Origin: an uncultured Rubrobacteraceae bacterium
Lineage (GTDB): Bacteria > Actinomycetota > Rubrobacteria > Rubrobacterales > Rubrobacteraceae
Length of the DNA: 22,534 nt
Direction of reading: 5' to 3'
NCBI GenBank assembly: GCA_902806105.1
Contig: CADCVI010000208.1
Span: 1 to 22,534 of the forward strand
A program made the translations under genes and the position numbers. Under the pieces are notes generated by a model. It worked only from the letters and a program-made list of their open reading frames with translations, made no database searches and was not told the origin of the DNA. Shown here piece by piece: positions 7,611-14,839 of the stretch (position 1 is its first letter; each line of letters starts with the position of its first letter).

Positions 7611-7775
7611 ATGCGAGCGGTGCGGTTCGAGGATTACGGCGACGAAGCCGTCCTCGATTTTTGAGGCCGACGATCCGCCGGGTGAAGGCGGCAAGCACCC
7701 CGGTCAAAGCTCACCTTCAAGAAGGCGCGGCGAATCCGGAACCAGCCGCGTTGGTCGACAAACACCCCCGAGCAA
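7611..7775 (+). pseudogene. N-terminal remnant of an MDR oxidoreductase
   Basis: AAGGAG (7597-7602) stands eight nucleotides before ATG 7611, which opens MRAVRFEDYGDEAVLDF and then hits TGA (7662) in a run of five Ts. Dropping one T restores EADDPPGEGG. The combined string has the start typical of NADPH:quinone oxidoreductase-like MDR proteins. In the third frame VKAASTPVKAHLQEGAANPE may continue the family's next strand. No Rossmann domain follows. Thus this is a scrap of a third MDR gene, different at its N-terminus from the two copies further on. The remainder of the 7320-7838 gap holds the small minus-strand frame above and the tetR promoter. Confidence 0.5.
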
Positions 7776-7780
7776 AGTTC

Positions 7781-7812
7781 TTGACAGCCCTACTTAACTA
7801 AGTTATTGTAAC
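7781..7812 (+). promoter_or_regulatory. tetR promoter with TetR operator (site 1)
   Basis: A perfect -35 TTGACA (7781-7786), 17-nt spacer and -10 TATTGT (7804-7809). The spacer holds TACTTAACTAAG (7791-7802), whose AACTAAGTT core is a dyad with one central base. The 12-bp motif recurs at 8469-8480 and 9069-9080. Its position between -35 and -10 fits repression by the adjacent TetR protein and autoregulation. Confidence 0.7.
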
Positions 7813-7838
7813 GTACATAGATAGGAGGTTGTGGGTTC

Positions 7839-8447
7839 GTGGGCATCAAGGAGCGCAGGCAGAGGCAGAGGCAGGAACTGCGAGGCGGGATATTAGCCGC
7901 GGCGCGTGAGATCGCCCGCGCCGAGGGCTGGCAGGCGGTGACGATCCGCAAGATCGCCGCCATCATCGAGTACAGCCCGCCCGTGATCTACGAGTACTTC
8001 GGGTCCAAGGACGAGATCCTGCTGGAGCTAATGCGAACGGGTTACGCCGAGCAACTCGAAGCCGTCGAGGCTGCCGGGAGGGCCGCAAGCACGCCCCAAG
8101 AGGCGCTGTTCGGCATAGGCCGCGCCTGGATGGACTTCGCCTTCCGCTCACCCGACCTCTACCAGGTCATGTACGGCCTGGGCGGCGTTTCCTTCCCCGT
8201 AACGGAGCTCCGGAAGGAGGGCGAGAAGATAGCCGAAGCGATAGGAGCGGTGCTGGAGGAACTCTTGAAGGAGAACGGAAAGGAGGCAGAGGACGTTTGG
8301 GGCAAGGTGACGATGCTGTGGGGGACGGTCCATGGCCTCGTAGCCCTCGCCATGGCCGGCCGGCTCGTGGGCGGGAACGAGGAGGCACGGAAGCTGGCGG
8401 ACCAGTCCGTGCGCGACTACCTGGGCGCATGGGTCAGGAGTCGATGA
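7839..8447 (+). CDS. TetR/AcrR-family transcriptional regulator, WHG type
   Basis: A 202-residue dimeric repressor. The helix-turn-helix spans about residues 35-60 (TIRKIAAIIEYSPPVIYEYF, then GSKDEI), preceded by a basic N-terminal arm. The C-terminal ligand domain carries the W..HG motif (WGTVHG, 161-166) of the TetR C-terminal WHG family. GTG at 7839 is preceded by AGGAGG (7823-7828) at 10 nt. Three copies of one operator-like motif, before this gene and before two downstream MDR genes, indicate that it represses itself and the reductases until a small, probably electrophilic or hydrophobic, ligand binds. The ligand is unknown. Confidence 0.93.
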   Translation: MGIKERRQRQRQELRGGILAAAREIARAEGWQAVTIRKIAAIIEYSPPVIYEYFGSKDEILLELMRTGYAEQLEAVEAAGRAASTPQEALFGIGRAWMDFAFRSPDLYQVMYGLGGVSFPVTELRKEGEKIAEAIGAVLEELLKENGKEAEDVWGKVTMLWGTVHGLVALAMAGRLVGGNEEARKLADQSVRDYLGAWVRSR

Positions 8448-8460
8448 GAGACCTCTTTTT

Positions 8461-8489
8461 TTGGTACTTACTTAACTTAGTTTGTAAAA
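8461..8489 (+). promoter_or_regulatory. TetR operator site 2 and relict promoter of the dead MDR copy
   Basis: TACTTAACTTAG (8469-8480) continues into the dyad AACTTAGTT. It follows a T8 run (8454-8461), and a weak -35 (TTGGTA, 8461-8466) and -10 (GTAAAA, 8484-8489) flank it. The layout copies site 3: T-run, operator, GACGTTA, ribosome site, start. The T-run just after tetR may also act in termination, but no strong hairpin precedes it. Confidence 0.6.
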
Positions 8490-8514
8490 CGAGAGACGTT
8501 AATCAGGAGGAGCA

Positions 8515-9075
8515 ATCACGAATTCCAACGAAAACCCTGGTCCCCTCACTCGTAGAGCAACCCTTCTGGATGCGCGAACGGCACCGACGATCCGGGCCGC
8601 CTGGACGCGCCTCCGGAGCGGTGACTGCACGAGCGTGGGGGCCATATTCGATGATGTCAGAGGTTCGATGATGTCCGCTCCGTACCGGATGCTCGGGCTT
8701 CGAGGTATCCGCGTCTGCTGTGCCGTAGTGTCCGGGCTCAACGAAGCTGGATCCCTTCTCCGCCCCTTTATGAAAGTCCAAACCCGGCAAGCCGTCCGGA
8801 GCGCGTTGCCGAACGGTCACACGCCCGTCTTCTACAACGCCCGGTCGAAATACGGTCTCCGTCCCGCCTTCCGAACGCACCACCGGGGGGACCTGAACCG
8901 GGTCTTCGGCCTCCTCGCCGACGCCACCCTCATCCCCAACGTTGCGGCCTGCTACCCGCTCAGCGAAGCCGGCACGGCCGTGACCCTCGCCGGATCCCGA
9001 ACCCTCCGCGGGGAGGCGATCCTTGTGCCCTGGGCGGATCAGAGGGACCTGCCCCCTTTTTTAACAGCTACTTAA
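8515..9075 (+). pseudogene. Truncated MDR oxidoreductase copy, start codon lost
   Basis: A broken paralogue of the intact reductase that follows. Upstream it keeps AGGAGGAG, but the start position reads ATC (8515), not ATG; the next codons (TNSNENPGP) parallel TTKTNETGA of the intact copy. After about 40 codons the frame jumps to the C-terminal half: VGAIFDDVRG matches VDAVFDHVGG, ALPNGHTPVFY matches TVPNGKRATFY, and LLADATLIP...YPLSEAG...ILVP matches LLAEGRIEA...LPLEKAA...LLP. Roughly 190 residues, including the whole NADPH-binding glycine motif, are absent. The frame is open to TAA at 9073, inside operator site 3. An internal ATG (8635 by GTG, 8668 or 8671 by ATG) could still produce a fragment, but no catalytic domain remains. 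Confidence 0.72.
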
Positions 9076-9090
9076 CTTAGATAACTCTCT
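9061..9090 (+). promoter_or_regulatory. TetR operator site 3, upstream of the MDR reductase
   Basis: TACTTAACTTAG (9069-9080) lies just after a T7 run and a TTAACA -35-like hexamer (9061-9066), 35 nt before the reductase ATG. The right half of the dyad is weaker here (AACTTAGAT). No clear -10 hexamer is seen at 17 nt. Shared spacing with site 2 (motif, 13-14 nt, GACGTTA, ribosome site, start) shows that promoter and gene were duplicated together. Confidence 0.65.
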
Positions 9091-9115
9091 TGTGACGTTA
9101 CCGAAAGGAGCCCTT

Positions 9116-10162
9116 ATGACGACGAAGACGAACGAGACCGGAGCGGAGGCTGGCATGGTGGTGGTTATGCCGCACGAGGGTGGTCCGGGGGTGCTCGGGG
9201 TGGCACAGCGGGAGTCGACACGCCCGAAGGTGGGGGAGGCCGTCGTCCGCGTGGAGGCGGCGGGAGTCTCGTTTGCCGAGGTGCAGATGCTCAGGGGGCG
9301 GTACTTCAACCAGCCAAAGTTCCCCTTCGTGCCGGGCTACGACCTGGTTGGTACGGTGGAGGAGGTAGGCGAGGGTGTCGGCGAGGAGTTGTTGGGTCGG
9401 CGGGTGGCCGCGCTGACGGAGACCGGGGCGTGGGCCACCCGCGTTGCGCTCGACGCAAGGAATCTGGCGCTCGTACCCGACGGCCTCGACCCCGCCGACG
9501 CGGTGGCGGCCATAACCAACGGGGTCACCGCCTGGCAGATGCTCCACCGCGCCGCGAAGGTGCGACCCGGGCAGACCGTGCTCGTGCACGGGGCCTCCGG
9601 CGGGGTGGGGACGCTCCTGGTGCAGCTTGCGCGGCTCGCAGGGGCCGAGGTGATCGGGACCGCCTCGGCCTCCAAGCACGAGACCGTGACCGCCTTGGGC
9701 GCCGTCCCCATCGACTACAAGAACGAGGACGTGGCGAAGAGGGTGCGCGAGATCTCCCCCGAAGGGGTAGACGCCGTCTTCGACCACGTGGGCGGGCCAG
9801 GGCTCGTGGACTCGTGGCGGCTGCTTCGTCGGGGCGGGACGCTCGTCTCGTACGGCTCGGCGTCCACGCTCGGTGACACCGGGCACCGGCTGAAGCCCTA
9901 CCTGCCGATCGTGGGTAGGGTGCTGCTCTGGAACACCGTGCCCAACGGAAAGCGGGCGACGTTCTACTACGTTCAGCGCTGGCCGAAACTTTTCAAGGAG
10001 GACCTCTCGAAGGTGCTCTCGCTCCTGGCCGAAGGGAGGATCGAGGCGCGCGTGGACCGGCGGCTACCGCTCGAAAAAGCCGCCGAGGCGCTGCGCCTTC
10101 TGGCTTCGGGCAGGGTGAGCGGCAAGGTAGTGCTCTTACCGGGGCTTGGAGCCGAGAGATAA
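9116..10162 (+). CDS. MDR-family NADPH-dependent oxidoreductase (quinone oxidoreductase-like)
   Basis: A 348-residue zinc-free medium-chain dehydrogenase/reductase. The N-terminal GroES-like domain (about 15-130) includes AAGVSFAEVQMLRGRY. The Rossmann domain carries the nucleotide loop HGASGGVGTLLVQLARLAG (158-176). The Cys/His zinc ligands of alcohol dehydrogenases are missing, as in quinone oxidoreductases and enone reductases. ATG 9116 with AAGGAG five nucleotides upstream is preferred to an in-frame GTG at 9092, which lacks a ribosome site. It likely reduces a quinone or alpha,beta-unsaturated carbonyl, and is controlled by the adjacent TetR through operator site 3. A decayed copy precedes it. 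Confidence 0.92.
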   Translation: MTTKTNETGAEAGMVVVMPHEGGPGVLGVAQRESTRPKVGEAVVRVEAAGVSFAEVQMLRGRYFNQPKFPFVPGYDLVGTVEEVGEGVGEELLGRRVAALTETGAWATRVALDARNLALVPDGLDPADAVAAITNGVTAWQMLHRAAKVRPGQTVLVHGASGGVGTLLVQLARLAGAEVIGTASASKHETVTALGAVPIDYKNEDVAKRVREISPEGVDAVFDHVGGPGLVDSWRLLRRGGTLVSYGSASTLGDTGHRLKPYLPIVGRVLLWNTVPNGKRATFYYVQRWPKLFKEDLSKVLSLLAEGRIEARVDRRLPLEKAAEALRLLASGRVSGKVVLLPGLGAER

Positions 10163-10247
10163 GAACGGAGATCTAGAGCAGGGTGGCAATCCTCATCGTC
10201 CGTAGCGCCGCCCGCAACGGACCCTTCAGGCGCCCCCCGCCCCCCGC

Positions 10248-10445
10248 GACCTCGGGTACATCACGGCTCATACACTCGTGATCCACGGCTCCGACGACCG
10301 CTACGTGCCGGTCAGCAACGCCGCCCTTGCCGGAGCCATCCCCGACTCCCGGCTCGTGGTCCTCCGCGATGCCGGACACTTGGTCTTCATCGAGCGCGCC
10401 TGGGAGGTCAACCGCGAGGTAACCTCCTTCCTCGAATCCCGATAG
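10248..10445 (+). pseudogene. C-terminal remnant of an alpha/beta hydrolase
   Basis: About 65 codons without a start: DLGYITAHTLVIHGSDDRYV continues to AGAIPDSRLVVLRDAGHLVF and ends IERAWEVNREVTSFLESR. This is the last third of an alpha/beta hydrolase, with the acid residue (GSDD) and the catalytic His (DAGH) but no nucleophile domain. The frame is closed upstream by TAG at 10203. It accounts for most of the 10163-10455 gap and converges on acoX with only 10 nt between the stops. Confidence 0.65.
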
Positions 10446-10455
10446 GGGAGCCTCC

Positions 10456-11499
10456 CTACCGCAGGGCGCCGTTCAGGAGGCCGCGCCGGGCGGCCTGGCG
10501 CATAGCCTCGCCGACGTCGATCGTCAGCGGGCCTTCGGGATCCAGGCAGACCCCCACCTCGTCGGAGGGCCCGACCTCTATCTCTCGTTCCCCGTCCAGC
10601 GCGATGCTCCCGGCGCCGGAGGCGAGCGCGACGGTCTCGCCGGGCTCGATCCGGTTGACCTCCTTCACCCCGACCGGCACGACGAGGCCGGGGGCGAGGG
10701 GGACGGTCAGGACGGTCTCGGCCTCGTCCGGCGGGACGAGAAGGACGTGCAGGCCGTGCGGGGCGTCGCGGCCGGTGGGCTCCAGGAGCCCGGCGATGGA
10801 GGAGAGGCCCACGGCGTCCGGGCGGGCCGAAGAAACCACGATCTCCGAGATGTTGCGCGGGCGCCACAGGGCGCGGGCCCCGACGAAGCGCTCAGAGTTG
10901 ACCGCCACGTCCACGAGGGCGCAGTCGTACCTCTCCTCCCCGTTCAGGCCGACCCGCAGGATCTTCTCGCGCCTCAAGGCCTCGTCCCCGATCCGGCCCA
11001 TCGCTACGAGGCCCGTCGCTATGCCCGCCACGGTCGCCTCGCGCATCTCCGGGAACGCGTTGTTCGTCCCGGTGGACATGGTGCAGAGCGGCGTGTCGGG
11101 GTCGCAGTGGCGGGCGACTATGCGGCTCGTGCCGTCGCCGCCGAGGACGACGACCGCGGCGACGCTCCTGCGGCCCATCTCCGCGAGGGCATCGATCGTG
11201 TCGCGGGCGGTGTGCCGGACCGTCATCTCCACGAGCTCCAGCTCCGGTATCGGGCGCTTCTCCTCGACGGAGCTTCGGTGGGCCGCGCGTAAGGTCCGCT
11301 CCAGGCTGTCGTAGAGGCCGGAGGCTGCGGGCATCATCAGGACGCGGCGGACGCCCACGGCCGCGAGACCTACCATGAAACGGTAGATCATGTTGCCCTT
11401 CTCGCCGTTGTCGAAGACGGAGGCCCCCGAGACGAGCCTCCGTATGTCCCGGCCAGAGGCGGGGTTGGCGATAACGCCGACCGTCACGGCCTCCGGCAT
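10456..11499 (-). CDS. acoX: AcoX-like ATP-NAD kinase-fold protein of acetoin operons
   Basis: A 347-residue protein with the diacylglycerol/NAD-kinase type nucleotide fold: VGVIANPASGRDIRRLVS (7-24), the GGDGTSR loop (120-126) and STGTNNAFP (142-150). Its length and motifs match AcoX, which accompanies acetoin dehydrogenase genes in several bacteria; its biochemical role is not established to my knowledge. The ATG at 11499 is 4 nt after the acoC stop, so it is the last gene of the aco operon. The C-terminal half is rich in beta-strand-like repeats, as in NAD kinases. Confidence 0.85.
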   Translation of the reverse strand: MPEAVTVGVIANPASGRDIRRLVSGASVFDNGEKGNMIYRFMVGLAAVGVRRVLMMPAASGLYDSLERTLRAAHRSSVEEKRPIPELELVEMTVRHTARDTIDALAEMGRRSVAAVVVLGGDGTSRIVARHCDPDTPLCTMSTGTNNAFPEMREATVAGIATGLVAMGRIGDEALRREKILRVGLNGEERYDCALVDVAVNSERFVGARALWRPRNISEIVVSSARPDAVGLSSIAGLLEPTGRDAPHGLHVLLVPPDEAETVLTVPLAPGLVVPVGVKEVNRIEPGETVALASGAGSIALDGEREIEVGPSDEVGVCLDPEGPLTIDVGEAMRQAARRGLLNGALR

Positions 11500-11503
11500 C
11501 CCG

Positions 11504-12631
11504 CTACCCGTCCTGGCTGTCTAGAAACTCCCCGATCAACCGGTTCGTCTGGCCCGAGGCCTCCATCTGGGGCATATGGCCCGTGTCGTCGAGCACCTCG
11601 ACCCGGGCGTTGGCGGGGGCGTTCTCGGAGTGGGCGACCGGCACGATCTGATCATCGCGCCCCCAGATCACGAGCATCGGCACCTCGACCCCGGAGAGGT
11701 CCGGGACGTCGGCCTGCTTTCCGTTTGGAAATAGCTTGTCGGCGATCTTGCGGAGCGCCTCGTCCACCCCGTCGAGACGCTTGAACCGGATGACGTCGTT
11801 CACGAGCTGGCGGTTTACGAGGTCTGGGTTTGCGAAGAGGAGACCGAGCGTGTTCTTCATCTCCTTGCGCCGGTTCGCCGCGATAAAGCCCTCGATGTAC
11901 TCGCCGTTGATCTCCTCGCCGAGGCCCGCGCTCGCGATGAGCGAGAGCGACTGGACCTTCTCGGGGTGCTGTAGCGCGAACGAGGCCGCCACCGCGCCGC
12001 CCATCGAGTGCCCGAAGAGGTGCGCCTTCTCCACCCCCATCTCGTTCATGAAGCCCTCGACGACACGGACCAGCGAGGCGAGGTCGCCCTCGCCGACGTC
12101 TTTGGTGGAGCCGCCGTGGCCGGGCAGGTCGACCGCATAGACCGTGCGTCCGCCCCCGGCGAGCGCCTCCTGGTTGAAGACCCAGATGTTGATGTCGCCG
12201 CCGAAGCCGTGCAGGAGGACGAGTGGGGTACCCTCGCCCTCGCCGATCTTGAGGTACTGGATGTTCTTGCCGTCGATGCTTACGGTTTCGGGCTCGGGGC
12301 CGCCGGCCTCCTCCTCCGAGGGGACGAAGTTCGCCTGGAACTCTTCTACATACGCGTCGATCTCCTCGTCGGAGACGGAGGCGTCGGCGATTACGCCGAG
12401 CATCGCGCCGACCGGGAGGACGTCGCCCTCATTGGCGACGCGGCGCCGCAAGACGCCCTCACCGGGCGTCTCGACGGCGTTGTTGATCTTCTCGCTCTCG
12501 ACCTCGACTACCTCGTCGCCCTTCTTGAGCTCGGCCCCCTCCTCGACGAGCCACTGGACGACGGTCCCCTCCGTCATCGAGAGGCCCCACTTGGGCATGC
12601 CGAGCTTGGTCAGCCCCGTACCCTCGCTCAA
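11504..12631 (-). CDS. acoC: Acetoin dehydrogenase E2: dihydrolipoamide acetyltransferase
   Basis: A 375-residue subunit that takes the acetyl group from the E1 step to CoA. Residues 5-82 are a lipoyl domain with the lipoylated lysine K48 in EVESEKINNAVE. Residues 83-115 are an acidic linker. Residues 116-372 are an alpha/beta-hydrolase-type domain: GHSMGG with S209, WGRDDQ (D326/D327) and DTGH with H352. This architecture is typical of AcoC and differs from pyruvate dehydrogenase E2. The start is TTG (12631), overlapping the TGA of acoB as TTGA, with GGGAG seven nucleotides upstream. The first in-frame ATG (MPKWG) would cut into the lipoyl domain, so TTG is preferred. Confidence 0.93.
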   Translation of the reverse strand: MSEGTGLTKLGMPKWGLSMTEGTVVQWLVEEGAELKKGDEVVEVESEKINNAVETPGEGVLRRRVANEGDVLPVGAMLGVIADASVSDEEIDAYVEEFQANFVPSEEEAGGPEPETVSIDGKNIQYLKIGEGEGTPLVLLHGFGGDINIWVFNQEALAGGGRTVYAVDLPGHGGSTKDVGEGDLASLVRVVEGFMNEMGVEKAHLFGHSMGGAVAASFALQHPEKVQSLSLIASAGLGEEINGEYIEGFIAANRRKEMKNTLGLLFANPDLVNRQLVNDVIRFKRLDGVDEALRKIADKLFPNGKQADVPDLSGVEVPMLVIWGRDDQIVPVAHSENAPANARVEVLDDTGHMPQMEASGQTNRLIGEFLDSQDG

Positions 12632-13647
12632 GAAGCCACTCCCTGCCCGACGGTCTGCCTGACGGCGTTGGCGACCTTCTCGGGATCCGGGACGTAGAGG
12701 TCCTCCAGGGCGCCCGAGAACGGCGGCGGCGTGTGCGGGGCCGTCACCATCTGCGGGGCGGACTTCAGGTGCTCGAAGCAGTTCTGGGTCACGAGCGACA
12801 CTATGTCCGACGCCATGCTGCACCTGGGGTTCGACTCGTCCACGACGACGAGCCGGCCGGTGTTCTCGACGCTCTCGTAGATCGTGTCCGTGTCCAGCGG
12901 GGAGGTCGTCCGCGGGTCCACGATCTCGACCTCTATCCCTTCGTCGGCGAGGGCCACCGCCGCCTGCTCGGCCATCGAGACCATCCGGCCTATGGCCACG
13001 ATGGTGACGTCCTCGCCCTCGCGCACGATCTCGGCCTCACCCAGGGGTATCGTGTACGGCTCCTCCGGGACGTCCCCCTCGACCGCGTAGAGGACCTTGT
13101 TCTCGAAAAAGATCACCGGGTCGTCGTCGCGGATCGCGGCGATCATCAGCCCCTTGGCGTCGTACGGGTTGGACGGGATGACTACCTTGAGGCCCGGAAT
13201 GTGCGTGAAGATCGGGTACAGGGCCTGCGAGTGCTGGGCCGCGGCCCGGATGCCCGCACCGTACATGGTCCTGATGACCATGGGCGTCACGGCCTTGCCA
13301 CCGAACATGTAGCGGAACTTCGCGGCCTGGTTGTAGATCTGGTCGAAGCAGACCCCCATGAAGTCCACGAACATAAGCTCCGCGATCGGCCTGAGGCCCG
13401 AGGCCGCCGCACCTGCAGCCGCCCCGATAAACGCAGACTCGCTGATCGGGGTGTCGAGGATCTGGTTCGGGAACTTCCCGTAGAGGCCCTTGGTGACGCC
13501 CATGACGCCGCCCCACGCGTCTATCTCGCCCGGGCTCCCCGTTCCGCCGATGTTGTCCTCGCCGAAGACGACCACGGTCTTGTCCCGCTCCATCTCCTGC
13601 GCCATAGCCTCGTTTATAGCGTTCATGTACGTCGTCCTGCGCGCCAA
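12628..13647 (-). CDS. acoB: Acetoin dehydrogenase E1 beta subunit
   Basis: A 339-residue beta subunit of the thiamine-diphosphate E1 component that cleaves acetoin. It has the E1-beta fold signatures: INEAMAQEMERDKTVVVFGED at the start, DTPISESAFIGAAAGAA, RPIAELMFVDFMG, and the C-terminal transketolase domain with VDPRTTSPLDTDTI. The start is placed at TTG 13647 because AGGGAGG stands six nucleotides upstream and gives MARRTTYMNAINEA, the usual N-terminus; ATG 13626 has no ribosome site. It follows acoA after a 101-nt structured gap and overlaps acoC. Confidence 0.93.
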   Translation of the reverse strand: MARRTTYMNAINEAMAQEMERDKTVVVFGEDNIGGTGSPGEIDAWGGVMGVTKGLYGKFPNQILDTPISESAFIGAAAGAAASGLRPIAELMFVDFMGVCFDQIYNQAAKFRYMFGGKAVTPMVIRTMYGAGIRAAAQHSQALYPIFTHIPGLKVVIPSNPYDAKGLMIAAIRDDDPVIFFENKVLYAVEGDVPEEPYTIPLGEAEIVREGEDVTIVAIGRMVSMAEQAAVALADEGIEVEIVDPRTTSPLDTDTIYESVENTGRLVVVDESNPRCSMASDIVSLVTQNCFEHLKSAPQMVTAPHTPPPFSGALEDLYVPDPEKVANAVRQTVGQGVAS

Positions 13648-13671
13648 AATGTTCCTCCCTGTGGTCGGAGA

Positions 13672-13739
13672 GCCCGTCGGCACCTCGACTTGCCGGCCTC
13701 TCCTGGACGAGAGCCGCCGGAGGCGGCGTGCCGACGGGC
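13672..13739 (-). other. Structured RNA element between acoA and acoB
   Basis: A perfect 12-bp inverted repeat (GCCCGTCGGCAC at 13672-13683 with its complement at 13728-13739) encloses an inner 6-bp hairpin with a 3-nt loop (13713-13727) and a weaker TCTC/GAGA hairpin. In the acoAB transcript this would be a three-part fold between the acoA stop and the acoB ribosome site. The lack of a U-tract speaks against simple termination; processing, mRNA stabilisation or attenuation are possible. Confidence 0.55.
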
Positions 13740-13748
13740 CGAAGGGTT

Positions 13749-14750
13749 CTAGTAAGAGACGTAGACGTCGGTGAGCAGCTTGTCGGGGGTGGGGTCGGGG
13801 GCCGCCTTGGCCTTCCTGACGGACTCGTCTATGAGGTTCTTGACCTCCTCGTCTATCTGATCGAGCTCCGACTCCTCGATGAGGCCCGCGCTCGTGACGC
13901 GCTGGCGGAAGAGCATCAGGCAGTCCTTCTCCTTGCGGACGTTCTCGACCTCGTTCTCGCCCCGGTAGGTCTGCGCGTCGCCCTCGAAGTGGCCGTAGTA
14001 GCGGTTGACCTTGCACTCTATGAGGGATGGCCCGCCGCCCTCGCGAGCGCGCCTGATGGCCTCGCCCGCGGCCTCATGCACGGCGAAGAAGTCGTGCCCG
14101 TCCACGACGACGCCGGGCATCGAGAAGCCGTCGGCCCTCTTGGCGATGTCTATGCCCTTGCTGGAGAACGCCTGGGCGGTCGCCTCGGCGTAGCCGTTGT
14201 TCTCGATGACGAAGATCACCGGCAGGTCCCAGGCGCTGGCGAGGTTCATGCTCTCGAAGACCGTGCCCTGGTTCGCGCCGCCGTCGCCGGTGAACGAGAT
14301 GGCCACCTGATCGGTGCCGCGTACTTTGGCCGAGAGACCGACGCCGCAGACCAGCGGCGGCCCGCCGCCGACGATGCCGTTCGCGCCGAGCATCCCCTTT
14401 TCGAGGTCGGCGATGTGCATGGAGCCGCCCTTGCCCCGGCAGATCCCCTCATCCTTGCCGTAGATCTCGAGCATCATCCCCGTGACGTCGCAGCCCTTGG
14501 CGATGGAGTGCCCGTGGCCGCGGTGCGTGGAGGCGACGTAGTCGTCGCCGTCGAGGTGCGCCATGAACCCGGCTGCGATTGCCTCCTCACCGGCGTAGAG
14601 GTGAACGAAGCCCGGGATCTCACCGGTCGCGAACTCCGTGTGCAGCCGTTCTTCGAAGTCTCGGATCGTTTTCATCGTCCGGTAGGCATCGAGCAGGGCC
14701 CCCTTGTCGAGATCCCCGTGGCGCTCCCTTGCGCCAGCAACTTCGGTCAT
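13749..14750 (-). CDS. acoA: Acetoin dehydrogenase E1 alpha subunit
   Basis: A 333-residue alpha subunit of the thiamine-diphosphate E1 component. The thiamine-diphosphate/Mg motif is complete: GDGGANQGTVFESMNLAS (155-172) and ENN (183-185). THRGHGH (75-81) and the GKGGSMH segment (107-112) are typical of the E1-alpha family. ATG 14750 with GGAAGGAG five nucleotides upstream is preferred over an in-frame TTG at 14771. With AcoB it would convert acetoin to acetaldehyde plus an acetyl group passed to AcoC. The 89-nt gap to the preceding SDR gene shows no terminator, so all five leftward genes may be one transcript. Confidence 0.94.
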   Translation of the reverse strand: MTEVAGARERHGDLDKGALLDAYRTMKTIRDFEERLHTEFATGEIPGFVHLYAGEEAIAAGFMAHLDGDDYVASTHRGHGHSIAKGCDVTGMMLEIYGKDEGICRGKGGSMHIADLEKGMLGANGIVGGGPPLVCGVGLSAKVRGTDQVAISFTGDGGANQGTVFESMNLASAWDLPVIFVIENNGYAEATAQAFSSKGIDIAKRADGFSMPGVVVDGHDFFAVHEAAGEAIRRAREGGGPSLIECKVNRYYGHFEGDAQTYRGENEVENVRKEKDCLMLFRQRVTSAGLIEESELDQIDEEVKNLIDESVRKAKAAPDPTPDKLLTDVYVSY

Positions 14751-14839
14751 AGAGTCTCCTTCCTTTCCCAAGGAACAGATGTAGCGGAACGATAAGTCCT
14801 GACACCATCAGCGTCAAGATCGTCAGAGCTCCGGGATAC

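Noticed and set aside
12628..14016. Extended 462-residue version of AcoB.
   Set aside because: The extra 123 residues read through acoA in another frame; TTG 13647 has the ribosome site and the family-typical start.
10747..14795. Plus-strand frames opposite acoX, acoC, acoB and acoA (for example 12733-13752, 13728-14795).
   Set aside because: Shadow frames; the minus strand carries complete motif sets of the acetoin dehydrogenase genes.
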